Part shown: positions 1 through 8,628 of the stretch, in pieces
Numbering within the stretch: the first letter of the stretch is position 1
Layout of the letters: every line of letters begins with the position of its first letter
Origin: Winogradskyella forsetii
GTDB taxonomy: Bacteria; Bacteroidota; Bacteroidia; Flavobacteriales; Flavobacteriaceae
Assembly: GCF_013394595.1 (NCBI RefSeq)
Contig: NZ_CP053348.1
Coordinates: forward strand, 434,001 to 498,000
Length of the DNA stretch: 64,000 nt
Reading direction: 5' to 3'
The notes under the pieces: model-generated
What the model was told of the DNA's origin: nothing
The model's input: only the letters and a program-made list of their open reading frames with translations
Database searches by the model: none
Made by a program: the position numbers and the translations under genes

Positions 1-859
1 CACAATCACCGATAGCATATACATCTGGTATATTAGTTTCTAAAAACCGATTAACCTTAACGCCTCTACCAGTTTCAATTTCAGAATCTTTAAGAAAATC
101 AATATTCGGTGTCACGCCTGCTGTTAGTCCAACGACATCACAAAGAATTTCCTCGCCTGTTTCTTCAATAATTATGGATTTTACTGTACCGTTCTCGTCC
201 GATTTTATTTCTTTCAGGTTCGTGGAAAGTCGTAAATCGATATGGTGATTCTTAATATGCCTGTTGATCATTTGGCTTTCGCCTTCAGGCAAAACACCAT
301 TCCAAAAACTGGCTTCCCTTACTAAAAACGTGACAGGAATGTTTCTGGAATTCAACATTTCAGCCAATTCAATTCCAATTAGTCCGCCACCAACAATGAC
401 GGCGCGTTTACAGACTTTGTTATTAGGTGCATGCTTTTCAAGGTTATCTAAATCTTGTTTGTGGTACATGCCCATAACACCTTCCAAATCTTGTCCTGGC
501 CATCCAAATTTATTAGGCTTACTTCCTGTTGCAATCACTAAGGTATCGTATTGTAAGGTGTCGCCTTCGGCAAAGTGAAGTGTTTTAGATTGGGTTTCAA
601 CCTTTTTTACATAACCTTTTTTAAGTTCAATTCTGTTCTTTTCCCAAAACCAATTTTCGTAAGGTTGCGTGTGTTCAAAGGTCATATGACCCATATAAAT
701 GTACATTAATGCGGTGCGTGAGAAGAAGTATTCGGTTTCTGCGGAAACAAGGGTGATTTTTTTACCTGCCTGTCCGTCAGGCTGGCTGGATAGCTTTCGG
801 ATATGTCTGGCTAGTGTAACCCCAGAAATTCCATTGCCAATAATGACGATGTGTTCCAT
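1..859 (-). CDS. FAD-dependent pyridine nucleotide-disulphide oxidoreductase, 3' end cut by window edge
   Basis: Translating the minus strand from the ATG at 859 gives about 286 residues of a flavoprotein reductase that runs off the left edge at the sequence YAIGDC. An N-terminal FAD-binding motif (GNGISG, residues 8-13), an ATGSKP stretch and a second dinucleotide motif VGGGLIGIE near residue 153 are visible. This is the architecture of NirB-type and rubredoxin- or ferredoxin-reductase-like enzymes that pass electrons from NAD(P)H through FAD. The substrate or partner cannot be told. The N-terminal Rossmann fold is interrupted after RHIRKLS by a short in-frame insert (SSQPDGQAG) encoded by a palindromic repeat at 768-790. 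The gene is divergent from the lipoprotein gene that starts at 982. Confidence 0.85.
   Translation of the reverse strand, partial: MEHIVIIGNGISGVTLARHIRKLSSQPDGQAGKKITLVSAETEYFFSRTALMYIYMGHMTFEHTQPYENWFWEKNRIELKKGYVKKVETQSKTLHFAEGDTLQYDTLVIATGSKPNKFGWPGQDLEGVMGMYHKQDLDNLEKHAPNNKVCKRAVIVGGGLIGIELAEMLNSRNIPVTFLVREASFWNGVLPEGESQMINRHIKNHHIDLRLSTNLKEIKSDENGTVKSIIIEETGEEILCDVVGLTAGVTPNIDFLKDSEIETGRGVKVNRFLETNIPDVYAIGDC
768..790. repeat. Family C palindromic repeat inside the oxidoreductase gene
   Basis: GCCTG TCCGT CAGGC (768-782) with flanking CCTG/CTGG steps resembles the GC-rich repeats at 36529-36562 and 41025-41058. It lies in frame in the coding sequence and encodes the extra residues QPDGQAG between the first beta strand/helix and the next beta strand of the FAD domain. 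Confidence 0.6.
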
Positions 860-981
860 ATTTATTATCCGAGAAATCGGATATCTTTTTTAAATAGTTA
901 GTCGATCTTTATGTCGAAGCTTTTGTTAAAACCTTAAGTGATTCACCTAATTTCTTTAAATTTAGGAATAAATTTCAACGT

Positions 982-1989
982 ATGCGACCTTTTTTACATG
1001 GGCTTTTAGTTCTTATTTTTATAGGTTGTGCTGCAGCTCCTTATAAAACTGGGAAAATCAATGGTGTTAGTTTTGTAGCTGCCAGAAGTGCTATCGATAC
1101 CACACATACCATACCTGTAGTTAACATTAATGCTAATGCTGCTGCGATAATGCCTTTTGGTTTTATTAGGGACAAAAGTCATCCTGAAATTATTCATAAC
1201 TCAGACCGACAGTGGTTTGGTGAAACTAGGGAGGGCGCAAAACAGTATATCGAGGAACTCAGAAAACATGATATAAATATCATGATAAAACCTCAGTTAT
1301 GGCTTTGGCACGGTGAGTTTACAGGGTTTTTAAAAATGGACACTGAAGCCGACTGGAAACAACTCGAAAAGTCCTATTCAGATTTTATTTTGGAATATGC
1401 GGCATTGGCGGAAGACGTAAATGCTGAAGTGTTTTGTATCGGCACCGAGCTTGAAGAATTTATAAAAAACAGGCCAGCGTATTGGTCGGCACTTATTAAG
1501 GATATTAAACTGATTTATACGGGAAAACTGACCTATGCGGCCAATTGGGACGAGTTTTGGCGAACTCCTTTTTGGACGGAATTGGATTATATTGGTATCG
1601 ATGCCTACTTTCCCGTAAGTGATATGCAAACACCAACCATTGAAGATTGCCTAAAGGGTTGGGAAAAACACAAGCAAGGTTTAAAAGGCTTTTCCGAAAA
1701 GCTTAACAGACCAATATTGTTTACGGAATATGGGTATAGAAGTGTGGATTATACAGCAAAAGAGCCTTGGAGATACGACCGTTCTATGACGTCTGTTAAT
1801 CACGAAGCTCAAAATAACGCCACGCAAGCTTTATTTGATGCGGTTTGGAATGAAGAGTGGTTTGCTGGAGGTTACTTGTGGAAATGGTTTAGGGAACATC
1901 ATAACGTTGGAGGCATGGAAAATAACCAATTTACACCACAGAATAAACCTGTAGAACAAATAATTAAAGCTCATTATAAGAAAAAGTAA
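982..1989 (+). CDS. Glycoside hydrolase family 113-like lipoprotein
   Basis: The 335-residue protein starts with a lipoprotein signal (LIFIGC, Cys16), so it should be membrane-anchored outside the cytoplasm. The rest looks like a TIM-barrel glycosidase of the GH113 (beta-mannanase-like) type. GTE (Glu156) fits the acid/base at the end of strand 4, and FTEYGYRS (Glu249) fits the nucleophile at strand 7. WLWHGEF, GIDAYFP and LWKWF are the aromatic-rich loops expected in the cleft. The 3' end nearly abuts the convergent gene at 1992. Mannan or another beta-linked glycan is the likely substrate, inferred from family only. No polysaccharide utilisation locus genes are adjacent. Confidence 0.65.
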   Translation: MRPFLHGLLVLIFIGCAAAPYKTGKINGVSFVAARSAIDTTHTIPVVNINANAAAIMPFGFIRDKSHPEIIHNSDRQWFGETREGAKQYIEELRKHDINIMIKPQLWLWHGEFTGFLKMDTEADWKQLEKSYSDFILEYAALAEDVNAEVFCIGTELEEFIKNRPAYWSALIKDIKLIYTGKLTYAANWDEFWRTPFWTELDYIGIDAYFPVSDMQTPTIEDCLKGWEKHKQGLKGFSEKLNRPILFTEYGYRSVDYTAKEPWRYDRSMTSVNHEAQNNATQALFDAVWNEEWFAGGYLWKWFREHHNVGGMENNQFTPQNKPVEQIIKAHYKKK

Positions 1990-1991
1990 AT

Positions 1992-3533
1992 CTAGTTTTC
2001 AGTGTCAAGCACCTTAAAATCCTTTAGGGCTTTATTGGGCTCAATGATATTATAACCTTTCCAGAACTCAGGATCATATTGGCTTAAATGCGTTGGTTTA
2101 ACTAAAGTTTTTTCTTTAAAATTGGCGTAATCTGATGCTGTAATAACGGCCGTCTCAAAAACAACCAGTTCTGTTTTTTCAATATTTCTACCTATAAAAT
2201 GAATCTCAGCTTTTATTTCATTCTGTTTGCGTCTGCCACGAACATTTTTATTTTTTTCGACAATTTTAAGCGGTCTTTTAATGCCGAATTGTTCGCCTAA
2301 AGTTTCATCTCTATATTTTAAAACATACTTCTCATTGCTATTTTTACGAAAGATGATCGTCCCTTTTTTTAAGTATTTTTTACTCGAAATCCCGAGTAAT
2401 GAAAAATCACTTAGGGATTCTACATTATTATAGTCCACTCGCACTACGGCAAAATCTTCGGTATTCACATACATTGTGCCAGCAAAATCCTCACGTCTTT
2501 TGGGCTCAAAAGTGATCACATATACAAACATATCATCGATATATGCATAATCTGAAATTTCAAATTCGTAACGTCTCGATTTATGGATAAAGTTGAGGTC
2601 ATTATCCTCATCAATAAAATTGTTGTTTTCAAATTGATGGATCATTGTTTTTTTCTCAGGTAAAAAATTGAGTTTTTGAATGGAATCCCTTTTGTTTTGT
2701 TCGGCCAGTAACGGTTTGGAAACCGTTTTTTCTTGATTTTCGTCAAATAGCGTCGTATCTATATCCTGTTTTACACTAAACCATCCCGATTTTATTTTAA
2801 AATAAGAATCCCGTTTAATGTGTTTTTTAAGGATGCCATTTAAGCGTTCCGCATAATTATTCAGATCCACTTCTGTAGATTTATCAAAAAGCCGACTGGC
2901 TTTTAAAATTTCCATTTTTTGAGGTTTACCTCGCGAAATCTCACCATATAGTTCGCCGAGAATCTCTGTGTGGTTATCGATGCTTTCTGGTATAATCTGA
3001 ATTAAACTATCTACAAAATGCTGATTGATTTCTGGAATGGTCGATTCTTCGAGATCCACATAGCGCTTGTCCATATGAATATATTTGGAAGCCCTGAAAA
3101 AGAGTTTCCGTTTGGCATAACCAAAATCGTAATTAGTGTAAAGTCCGTCTTCTATTTTATCTAAAATCTCGTCGATGGTGTAGTTTTTATTCGTGACTAA
3201 AACTTCGGAAAGATCCACAGTTTTCGGTTTGAGATAGATATTGGAATTATCAAAGTTTAATAGTGGAATTCGTTTTTCTTCGTAGCCCAAGCAACTTATC
3301 ATTAGAGAGTCGGTTGCGGTTACGTCACGTTTTATGGTAATGTTGAATTCGCCATTATCATTACTGATCACTCCAGATTTATAGTTAAATTGAATGGTAG
3401 CAAAAGCAACAGGTTCCTCTGTTTTAGAATCCAATAATCTCGAAGAGAACGTTTCTTGCCCATAGGAATACGATAGTCCAAAAAATGCTATGGCAATGAT
3501 GATGCTTTTGGAATACATTAATATAGGTTTCAC
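1992..3533 (-). CDS. CarboxypepD_reg-like domain secreted protein
   Basis: This 513-residue protein has an N-terminal signal peptide ending near SYGQE. Next comes a carboxypeptidase-regulatory-like beta-sandwich at about residues 28-110 (typical pieces are EEPVAFATI, SNDNGEFNI and SCLGYEEKRI). The remaining 400 residues are unclassified, with a beta-rich middle (YVITFEPKRREDFAGTMYVN). Proteins of this layout are common in Bacteroidota, where the first domain also occurs at the front of TonB-dependent receptors. This one ends without a receptor barrel of usual size. An internal ATG at codon 6 is an alternative start. It is divergent from the metallophosphatase, with about 130 bases between them. 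No specific function is known. Confidence 0.75.
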   Translation of the reverse strand: MKPILMYSKSIIIAIAFFGLSYSYGQETFSSRLLDSKTEEPVAFATIQFNYKSGVISNDNGEFNITIKRDVTATDSLMISCLGYEEKRIPLLNFDNSNIYLKPKTVDLSEVLVTNKNYTIDEILDKIEDGLYTNYDFGYAKRKLFFRASKYIHMDKRYVDLEESTIPEINQHFVDSLIQIIPESIDNHTEILGELYGEISRGKPQKMEILKASRLFDKSTEVDLNNYAERLNGILKKHIKRDSYFKIKSGWFSVKQDIDTTLFDENQEKTVSKPLLAEQNKRDSIQKLNFLPEKKTMIHQFENNNFIDEDNDLNFIHKSRRYEFEISDYAYIDDMFVYVITFEPKRREDFAGTMYVNTEDFAVVRVDYNNVESLSDFSLLGISSKKYLKKGTIIFRKNSNEKYVLKYRDETLGEQFGIKRPLKIVEKNKNVRGRRKQNEIKAEIHFIGRNIEKTELVVFETAVITASDYANFKEKTLVKPTHLSQYDPEFWKGYNIIEPNKALKDFKVLDTEN

Positions 3534-3663
3534 TATGTATAAGTTTAAATAATTAAGAAATTCAATTTAAACTATTATTAAGTAAGAATTGTTCTAAGTT
3601 TAAAAACTTTAGGAAAAATTAAGAGATAATTGCTAACTTTAATTAAAATTAATAAAAACATAG

Positions 3664-4395
3664 ATGCGAACATTAGTGATTGGAGATATTCATGGAGGAC
3701 TGAGAGGATTAATTCAACTTTTCGAAAGGGCCGATATAACAAAAAACGACACTTTGATTTTTCTTGGCGATTATGTGGACGGATGGAGTGAGTCTGCTCA
3801 AGTGATAGAATACCTGTTAGAGGCTTCAGAGAAAAACTCATGCATATTTATAAAAGGAAATCATGATGTTTGGTGTGAGGAATGGTTGGCATCTGGTACA
3901 CTAAACGACGTTTGGTATAATCATGGTGGAAAAGGAACTATTGAGAGTTATCACGGTTATTCTAAATCAGAAAAAGCAAAACATCTTCAATTTTTTGAAG
4001 CCATGCCATTATATCATATTGACAATGAAAATAGACTTTTTATACATGCAGGTTTTACTTCTATGCATGGCGTTGAAAAGGAAACCGACATCAGAAATTT
4101 TTATTTTGATAGAACCCTTTGGGAAATGGCTTTAACAATGGATAATCGGATTGAAAAGGACTCCGTAATTTATCCCAACCGATTAAAACATTATTCTGAA
4201 ATTTATATTGGACATACACCAACGATAAATTTTAATAAACATAAACCAATGAATGCCATTAATGTTTGGAATATGGATACAGGTGCTGCATTTACAGGAC
4301 AATTATCTGCTATGGATGTTGAAACGAAAGTGATTTTTCAGAGTGATGCTTTGAAAGATTTGTATCCGAATGAATTGGGAAGGAATAAACAATGA
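3664..4395 (+). CDS. Metallophosphatase (calcineurin-like / PPP family)
   Basis: The 243-residue cytoplasmic protein carries the three classic metal-binding blocks of the PPP/calcineurin-like superfamily: GDIHG (residues 7-11), GDYVD (about 36-40) and GNHD (about 67-70). Later histidine motifs follow (FIHAGF and YIGHTP). These bind a two-metal centre that hydrolyses phosphoesters. The fold is shared by protein phosphatases and by diadenosine-tetraphosphate hydrolases, and the sequence does not decide between them. The downstream lipoprotein gene starts 3 bases after the stop, so the two are probably co-transcribed. Confidence 0.85.
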   Translation: MRTLVIGDIHGGLRGLIQLFERADITKNDTLIFLGDYVDGWSESAQVIEYLLEASEKNSCIFIKGNHDVWCEEWLASGTLNDVWYNHGGKGTIESYHGYSKSEKAKHLQFFEAMPLYHIDNENRLFIHAGFTSMHGVEKETDIRNFYFDRTLWEMALTMDNRIEKDSVIYPNRLKHYSEIYIGHTPTINFNKHKPMNAINVWNMDTGAAFTGQLSAMDVETKVIFQSDALKDLYPNELGRNKQ

Positions 4396-4398
4396 CGT

Positions 4399-4863
4399 AT
4401 GAATAAAATTGTATTATTTTTAGTATTCATTTTAGTTTTTAACTGTCAATCAAGAAAATATAAAGACAATTACAAAATCATTGACTTTGATTCTGCAATT
4501 ACTCAAGTAAATAATGAAAATCTTGGCTATCCTCATTATAAAAGGAATTCAAGAACATCTTTAAATGACACCGAAATTAGTTTGTTTTTTTCAATTTTAG
4601 AAGATAGTCTAAAAAGCTATAATGATGAGAATGGAAATCACCAAATTGATATTAATGAATATCGATTCTTTATTATTCCAACCCTTAATGATAAAAAAGA
4701 AGAGATTCTATTAATCTATTCCTATCGTTGTGACCCACAAAATGAATGGATTGATCTAAGTGATTGGTTTATGGTATTTGATGGAGGTAATAGTTACTTT
4801 AGAACAAAAATTAATTTAACAAAAAAAACAGGAGGAAGAATAATTCCTAATGGAGAAGCTTAA
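4399..4863 (+). CDS. Small hypothetical lipoprotein
   Basis: This 154-residue protein has a short hydrophobic N-terminus ending in a lipobox-like FNC (Cys16), followed by a charged, soluble domain with no motif I recognise. It starts 3 bases after the metallophosphatase stop, which suggests one transcript. It ends immediately before the stop codon of the convergent glycosyltransferase at 4864. No function can be given. Confidence 0.65.
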   Translation: MNKIVLFLVFILVFNCQSRKYKDNYKIIDFDSAITQVNNENLGYPHYKRNSRTSLNDTEISLFFSILEDSLKSYNDENGNHQIDINEYRFFIIPTLNDKKEEILLIYSYRCDPQNEWIDLSDWFMVFDGGNSYFRTKINLTKKTGGRIIPNGEA

Positions 4864-5634
4864 TCAACAAACATACTTCCTATAATAAGCCAACAACTCA
4901 TCAGCCGAAGCACCAAACCATTTCTTTACATAAATCGCCCAAAAGTGATATTGCAATTTCCAAACGCCATGTTTGCGATAGAGTCGTGCTGAAGTTTTAA
5001 GTTTTTTATTGATAACTACAAATTCGTTACGAGCATAGAGCTCATTGATTAGAATATTGTCCTCATAAATGATATAATCCTCATCATAACCACCAATGGC
5101 ATCAAAAAGTTCGCGCGTAATAAACTGGCTTTGATCGCCACCTCTGCAAGCACGCCAAGAAAATTGCGTTAACCAACTCGCCAATCGTAACCACCAATGG
5201 TTACTATCAAACTGCAATCTAAAACAACCGGCTTTGTTGCCTTTTTCGACTTCATTAATTATCAGTTGGTCAAAGTCTTTAGGAGGCAAAGAGTCCGCAT
5301 GAAGAAAATACAAAATTTCACCTTTGGCATGTTTTGCTCCTGTGTTCAGTTGTTTTGCTCGTCCTTTTGGAGCATCAATCAAAACTAATTTTGATTGATG
5401 CTCCAATCCTGAACTGTTGTGCTGAGTTTGTCGAAGTGTTGATTCAGGATCCGAGTTTTGGATGTTCCGCTGAGGACTATATCCTAAAACACTTTCAGTT
5501 GTCCCATCCGTACTGCCACCATCGACGACTATAATTTCTGAAATATTTGACGACGTTGCATTTTCATTGAGATGATTTAGTAAATCACCAATAATTTCAA
5601 CTTCATTCAAAACAGGAATAATTATGCTTATCAT
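4864..5634 (-). CDS. Arsenosugar-cluster glycosyltransferase (transferase 2 type) with in-frame repeat insert
   Basis: A family 2 glycosyltransferase: IIIPVLNE at the start, VVDGGSTDGT (donor binding), GRAKQLN and LHADS, then WRACRGGDQSQF and a GGYDED acceptor block. This is the family annotated as rSAM/selenodomain-associated or arsenosugar biosynthesis transferase 2. Members are usually about 225-235 residues, while this one has 256. The excess is an insert of roughly 25-30 residues after ESVL, encoded by a palindromic repeat and a 17-bp inverted duplication (5368-5450). The reading frame stays open through the insert. As the last gene of the arsenosugar cluster, it likely attaches or trims the sugar head group. 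The donor is unknown. Confidence 0.8.
   Translation of the reverse strand: MISIIIPVLNEVEIIGDLLNHLNENATSSNISEIIVVDGGSTDGTTESVLGYSPQRNIQNSDPESTLRQTQHNSSGLEHQSKLVLIDAPKGRAKQLNTGAKHAKGEILYFLHADSLPPKDFDQLIINEVEKGNKAGCFRLQFDSNHWWLRLASWLTQFSWRACRGGDQSQFITRELFDAIGGYDEDYIIYEDNILINELYARNEFVVINKKLKTSARLYRKHGVWKLQYHFWAIYVKKWFGASADELLAYYRKYVC
5368..5450. repeat. 17-bp perfect hairpin plus family D repeat inside a glycosyltransferase gene
   Basis: Bases 5368-5384 and 5389-5405 are exact reverse complements separated by the loop CTAA. A second hairpin follows directly, with arms ATCCTGAA (5406-5413) and TTCAGGAT (5443-5450), of the CTGAA..TTCAG type seen at 36437-36451 and 57666-57686. One arm of the first hairpin codes for the family-conserved LVLIDAP stretch. 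The other is its inverted copy and codes for LEHQSK, so the pair looks like a template-switch duplication next to a repeat insertion. Confidence 0.85.
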
Positions 5635-5667
5635 ATAGTTATTTACGGAAATTATAAAATAAGGGTT

Positions 5668-6567
5668 TTAATCGTTTAAATCCCAATTATAATCTTTATA
5701 ACTTTTTTCAGCAGATTCTGAAATGGCAACCGTTGTGTATTGATTCAGAAAATCAATAAGACTACCATTTTGCTCAAAGTCTTTTTTAAACCATTTGAAA
5801 ATTTTTGACAACCTTAGGTTGTTTTGAGAGATTTCATTTTTAGATGAATCTGCCAAAAATTCTTTAGTAGCATTGGTCAATTGTGCTTCTAAGTTTGAGG
5901 CTATAAAAGCGTCATTCTGTAATGTTGGACATGACACCGAAGCACAGACAATGGCAAAATGAATTCGAGGCTCATCCATATTCCTTAAAATATCGTGTTC
6001 AATAGCATTAAGATTGAGCCATTTATCGCCAAACTGCCATAAACGTTGATCCCAAGGATTTTTGATGTCCTTGATGCTTTTTGTTGGGTAGTTACGTAGG
6101 ATTAAATCAATGGTTAATGCGTTGTAGGCGTTAATCCAATAGGCCAATTTATCTTCTTTAGACCAACTGTCTTTAGGTTGATATGTTTTAAGTAAGGCGA
6201 TATAATTTTGTAAGGATTTAGCATCACTTTTGAAACCTTTGTAATCTACATGTCCATTTTCTGAGACGTGTTTTTTGAGTAATGCGTTGAAAATAGAATG
6301 GTCAAATGCTTCTGTATAAATAATTTCAGTAGTTATAGAAACACCATCGTCGCTCTCCGTTCCGTCTTCACCTAAACTTATCTTAATAGAATTGCTTTCT
6401 TTAGGCGATTGTAGAGTTTCACGTATGGCAGCTGTTTCAATCGTATCTGGTAATTCAGTTGCAGCAACTATTTCTTTTGTTTGCTGAGATTGATATACAA
6501 TGGCTTTATTTGTTCCACAACATGATGAAACTATAAAAGTAAATACAAATAATAAAATCGCTTTCAT
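5668..6567 (-). CDS. DUF547 domain lipoprotein
   Basis: This 299-residue protein has an N-terminal lipoprotein signal (VSSCC, near residue 16) and a low-complexity linker. A DUF547 domain follows from about residue 90 to 270, recognised by YKGF, KLAYWINAYNALTI, IHFAIVCASVSCP and WFKKDF. DUF547 proteins are widespread in Bacteroidota and of unknown function, with a conserved Cys/His-rich core that hints at a catalytic or metal site. It overlaps the upstream sterol-desaturase-like gene by 4 bases, so the two are translationally coupled. Its placement in the arsenosugar cluster suggests a periplasmic accessory role, but that is inference. Confidence 0.8.
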   Translation of the reverse strand: MKAILLFVFTFIVSSCCGTNKAIVYQSQQTKEIVAATELPDTIETAAIRETLQSPKESNSIKISLGEDGTESDDGVSITTEIIYTEAFDHSIFNALLKKHVSENGHVDYKGFKSDAKSLQNYIALLKTYQPKDSWSKEDKLAYWINAYNALTIDLILRNYPTKSIKDIKNPWDQRLWQFGDKWLNLNAIEHDILRNMDEPRIHFAIVCASVSCPTLQNDAFIASNLEAQLTNATKEFLADSSKNEISQNNLRLSKIFKWFKKDFEQNGSLIDFLNQYTTVAISESAEKSYKDYNWDLND

Positions 6568-7445
6568 TTTTTTAATGGATATAATTCCTGACTCAAAAAA
6601 TCTTTGGGAAATTTATCATCACCATCAAAACCCAATTCAATATCCCTTCCGTTGTGTGGCACATAGTCGGTTTTAAAAATATAATCCCAAAGACTTAATG
6701 TTAGTCCATAGTTTACGCCATACCTTACATGCTGAGGTAGTGCTTTAACATGATGCCAAATGTGCATCTTTGGATTGTTGAAAATATACTTTAAAAAGCC
6801 ATAGTCCCAACCTAAATTGGCATGATTCAAATGGCCAATTGCAATGCTAAAGAAATAAACAATAGCGACATCTTGTGCATCAAAACCACCAATGATAGCA
6901 ATAGGAATATACAAAATGGATTTGTAAACCACTGGTTCCATCCAATGGTATCGCAAATGAGCGGCAAAGCCCATTTCTTTTACGGAATGATGTACTTTGT
7001 GAAAATTCCACAGCCAAGGCACGCGATGTAACAGGCGATGCGTATTCCATTGCACAAAATCTGAAACTATAAAAAAGATAAATAAGCCTAACCACATAGG
7101 AAGTTCATCCACATCAAACAATTGAAAATTTGAAATTGATAAACCAACAACTCCTAAAATATCATTAAACAGTTCCGAAGCTGTATTGGATAAGGCAATA
7201 AAAACGATGAGGTTCAACAAAAAGAAATTAAAGAACATGTAAAATGTATCCAACCAGAAATCTTTTCTAAAAATAGCTTGACCTTTTCGCCAAGGAAAAG
7301 CGATTTCAAGTAGCCATACCGCAATTGAGATTACAATAAGGCCATAAAAAAAGTTATCCCAGTGATTGAGGTCAATGAGTTCATACTTGAGATAATTCCA
7401 ATATCCCAAATAGGAGTTTTTTATGATGTCTAGGTACTTCTGCAT
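6564..7445 (-). CDS. Sterol desaturase / fatty acid hydroxylase superfamily membrane protein
   Basis: This 293-residue integral membrane protein has several hydrophobic segments in the first 130 residues. The histidine boxes of the di-iron membrane hydroxylases are present: NTHRLLHRVP, WNFHKVHHSV and IWHHVKALPQHVRYG. Such enzymes hydroxylate or desaturate lipids, sterols or alkyl ethers using O2. It is coupled to the DUF547 gene (4-base overlap) and lies downstream of arsM after a gap with two hairpins. One hairpin (7459-7489) ends 13 bases before its ATG. A role in modifying a lipid tail or an arsenolipid would fit the cluster but is not shown by the sequence. Confidence 0.85.
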   Translation of the reverse strand: MQKYLDIIKNSYLGYWNYLKYELIDLNHWDNFFYGLIVISIAVWLLEIAFPWRKGQAIFRKDFWLDTFYMFFNFFLLNLIVFIALSNTASELFNDILGVVGLSISNFQLFDVDELPMWLGLFIFFIVSDFVQWNTHRLLHRVPWLWNFHKVHHSVKEMGFAAHLRYHWMEPVVYKSILYIPIAIIGGFDAQDVAIVYFFSIAIGHLNHANLGWDYGFLKYIFNNPKMHIWHHVKALPQHVRYGVNYGLTLSLWDYIFKTDYVPHNGRDIELGFDGDDKFPKDFLSQELYPLKK

Positions 7446-7458
7446 GTTAATGTTGTTT

Positions 7459-7489
7459 GACCTTTCAGGTTTTCAAAACCTGAAAGGTC
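7459..7489. repeat. Family A hairpin (single arm pair)
   Basis: A 15-base arm, one central base and the exact reverse-complement arm form a near-perfect palindrome built on ACCTTTCAGG/CCTGAAAGGT. It belongs to the CCTGCAAGGT-type repeat family found elsewhere in the window. It lies between arsM and the desaturase-like gene and could trim or stabilise the mRNA there. Confidence 0.85.
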
Positions 7490-7614
7490 TCTATTTATTC
7501 TAACCACAACTTATTATCTTCGAGAGCATTGGTTTTATTCATTATATACCTTTAAGATCGAAAAAAAGTCCTTGAAGAGTATTTCTCGATATAAACTTAG
7601 ATCCAATTAAGGGA

Positions 7615-7632
7615 TTCCTGCCTTCGCAGGAA
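7615..7632. repeat. Family B palindromic repeat at the arsM 3' end
   Basis: TTCCTGCCTTCGCAGGAA is palindromic except for its central loop. It ends one base before the arsM stop codon. A second copy (8611-8628) flanks the other end of arsM, so the gene is bracketed by two inverted repeats of the same family. Confidence 0.9.
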
Positions 7633-7633
7633 A

Positions 7634-8602
7634 TTAACAACATCCTCCACCATCATAGTGAAATGTAGATTCACTGATAAAAATGTCATCCCTTCCTAAA
7701 CTTGCCAAGGCACCAGCAGTTTTATCACAAACCGCCAAAGGTTGATTCTTTAATAAAACATGTCCTAATTTATCATCGAAATAATCTTCGTCGCCATAAT
7801 AGATGGCTGCTTTGCCAGTAAAAATACAAGGACCATCTGCAGGCATCGGATCTTTTATGGCCGCTACTTCTATGGATTCGATATAAATCAAATCATCGGT
7901 TGGGTAATGCTTCGGATCAAGAATTCTATACGGTTTACGAGCTCTGATTTCAATAGTTCCAAAACCAGCATCAGTTAAAGCTTTTACATAGTCAGCAATG
8001 GGTAAACTTCCACTTAAACATAGCGCACGTAATCTGTCGTCGTTCCGAAGTTCATCATTCATAGGTTGTTCGCAAGTAGGATCGCTCATTACCAACCGAC
8101 CATGCGGTTTTAAAACACGATACATCTCTGCAATGGCTTTCTTTAAATCTTCAGCCTTAAAAATGTTGAACAGGCAGTTTTGAGCGGCAACATCAATACT
8201 ATTATCTTCAACAGGAAGATTCATGGCATCGCCTTTTTTTAGGTCAACAAATTCAGATTTAAACCAATCATTTTGTGCTTCGGCTTCCTTAAAGTTTTTA
8301 CGGGAGGCTTCTAGCATTTCATCCACGACATCCACACCAATAACACCACTTTTTTGTCTGTTAAAATATGAGAATTGTAATAATTCCATACCTCCACCAA
8401 CACCAACATAAAGCATTTTTGGATTGTTGGTTAAATCACGAGCATGAACCGTAGAGCCACAGCCATAGTTCATTTCTTGCATGATTTTGGGGATTTTTAA
8501 TCCTGGTAATTCCCAAATCGGATTTGTAGTACAGCATAATCCAACATCTGGTGTTAGTGCTGCTTCTTTGTATAGGTCGTTTGTGGCTTCTAAGTAACTC
8601 AT
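7634..8602 (-). CDS. arsM: Arsenosugar biosynthesis arsenite methyltransferase ArsM
   Basis: The 322-residue protein has a class I SAM-methyltransferase core (VGVGGGMELL at 66-75, GVDVVDEML, GDAMNLP, MYRVLKPHGRLVMSD). The cysteines expected for As(III) binding are present: Cys48 just before the SAM motif, Cys143 in QNCLFNIF and Cys195 in ALCLSG. There is also a CC pair at 23-24 and a C-terminal GGGCC. The cysteine-rich ends and its position mark it as the arsenosugar-type ArsM rather than a ubiquinone methyltransferase. It should turn arsenite into dimethylated arsenicals in the cytoplasm, the substrate for ArsS. The ATG is preceded by a family B repeat that offers AGGAA 8 bases upstream. Confidence 0.9.
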   Translation of the reverse strand: MSYLEATNDLYKEAALTPDVGLCCTTNPIWELPGLKIPKIMQEMNYGCGSTVHARDLTNNPKMLYVGVGGGMELLQFSYFNRQKSGVIGVDVVDEMLEASRKNFKEAEAQNDWFKSEFVDLKKGDAMNLPVEDNSIDVAAQNCLFNIFKAEDLKKAIAEMYRVLKPHGRLVMSDPTCEQPMNDELRNDDRLRALCLSGSLPIADYVKALTDAGFGTIEIRARKPYRILDPKHYPTDDLIYIESIEVAAIKDPMPADGPCIFTGKAAIYYGDEDYFDDKLGHVLLKNQPLAVCDKTAGALASLGRDDIFISESTFHYDGGGCC

Positions 8603-8610
8603 TTTTTTCT

Positions 8611-8628
8611 TTCCTGCGAAGGCAGGAA
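8611..8628. repeat. Family B repeat supplying AGGAA before arsM
   Basis: TTCCTGCGAAGGCAGGAA forms a hairpin with a GAAG-type loop. Read on the minus strand, its 3' arm ends in CAGGAA, placing AGGAA 8 bases before the arsM ATG. Confidence 0.9.
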
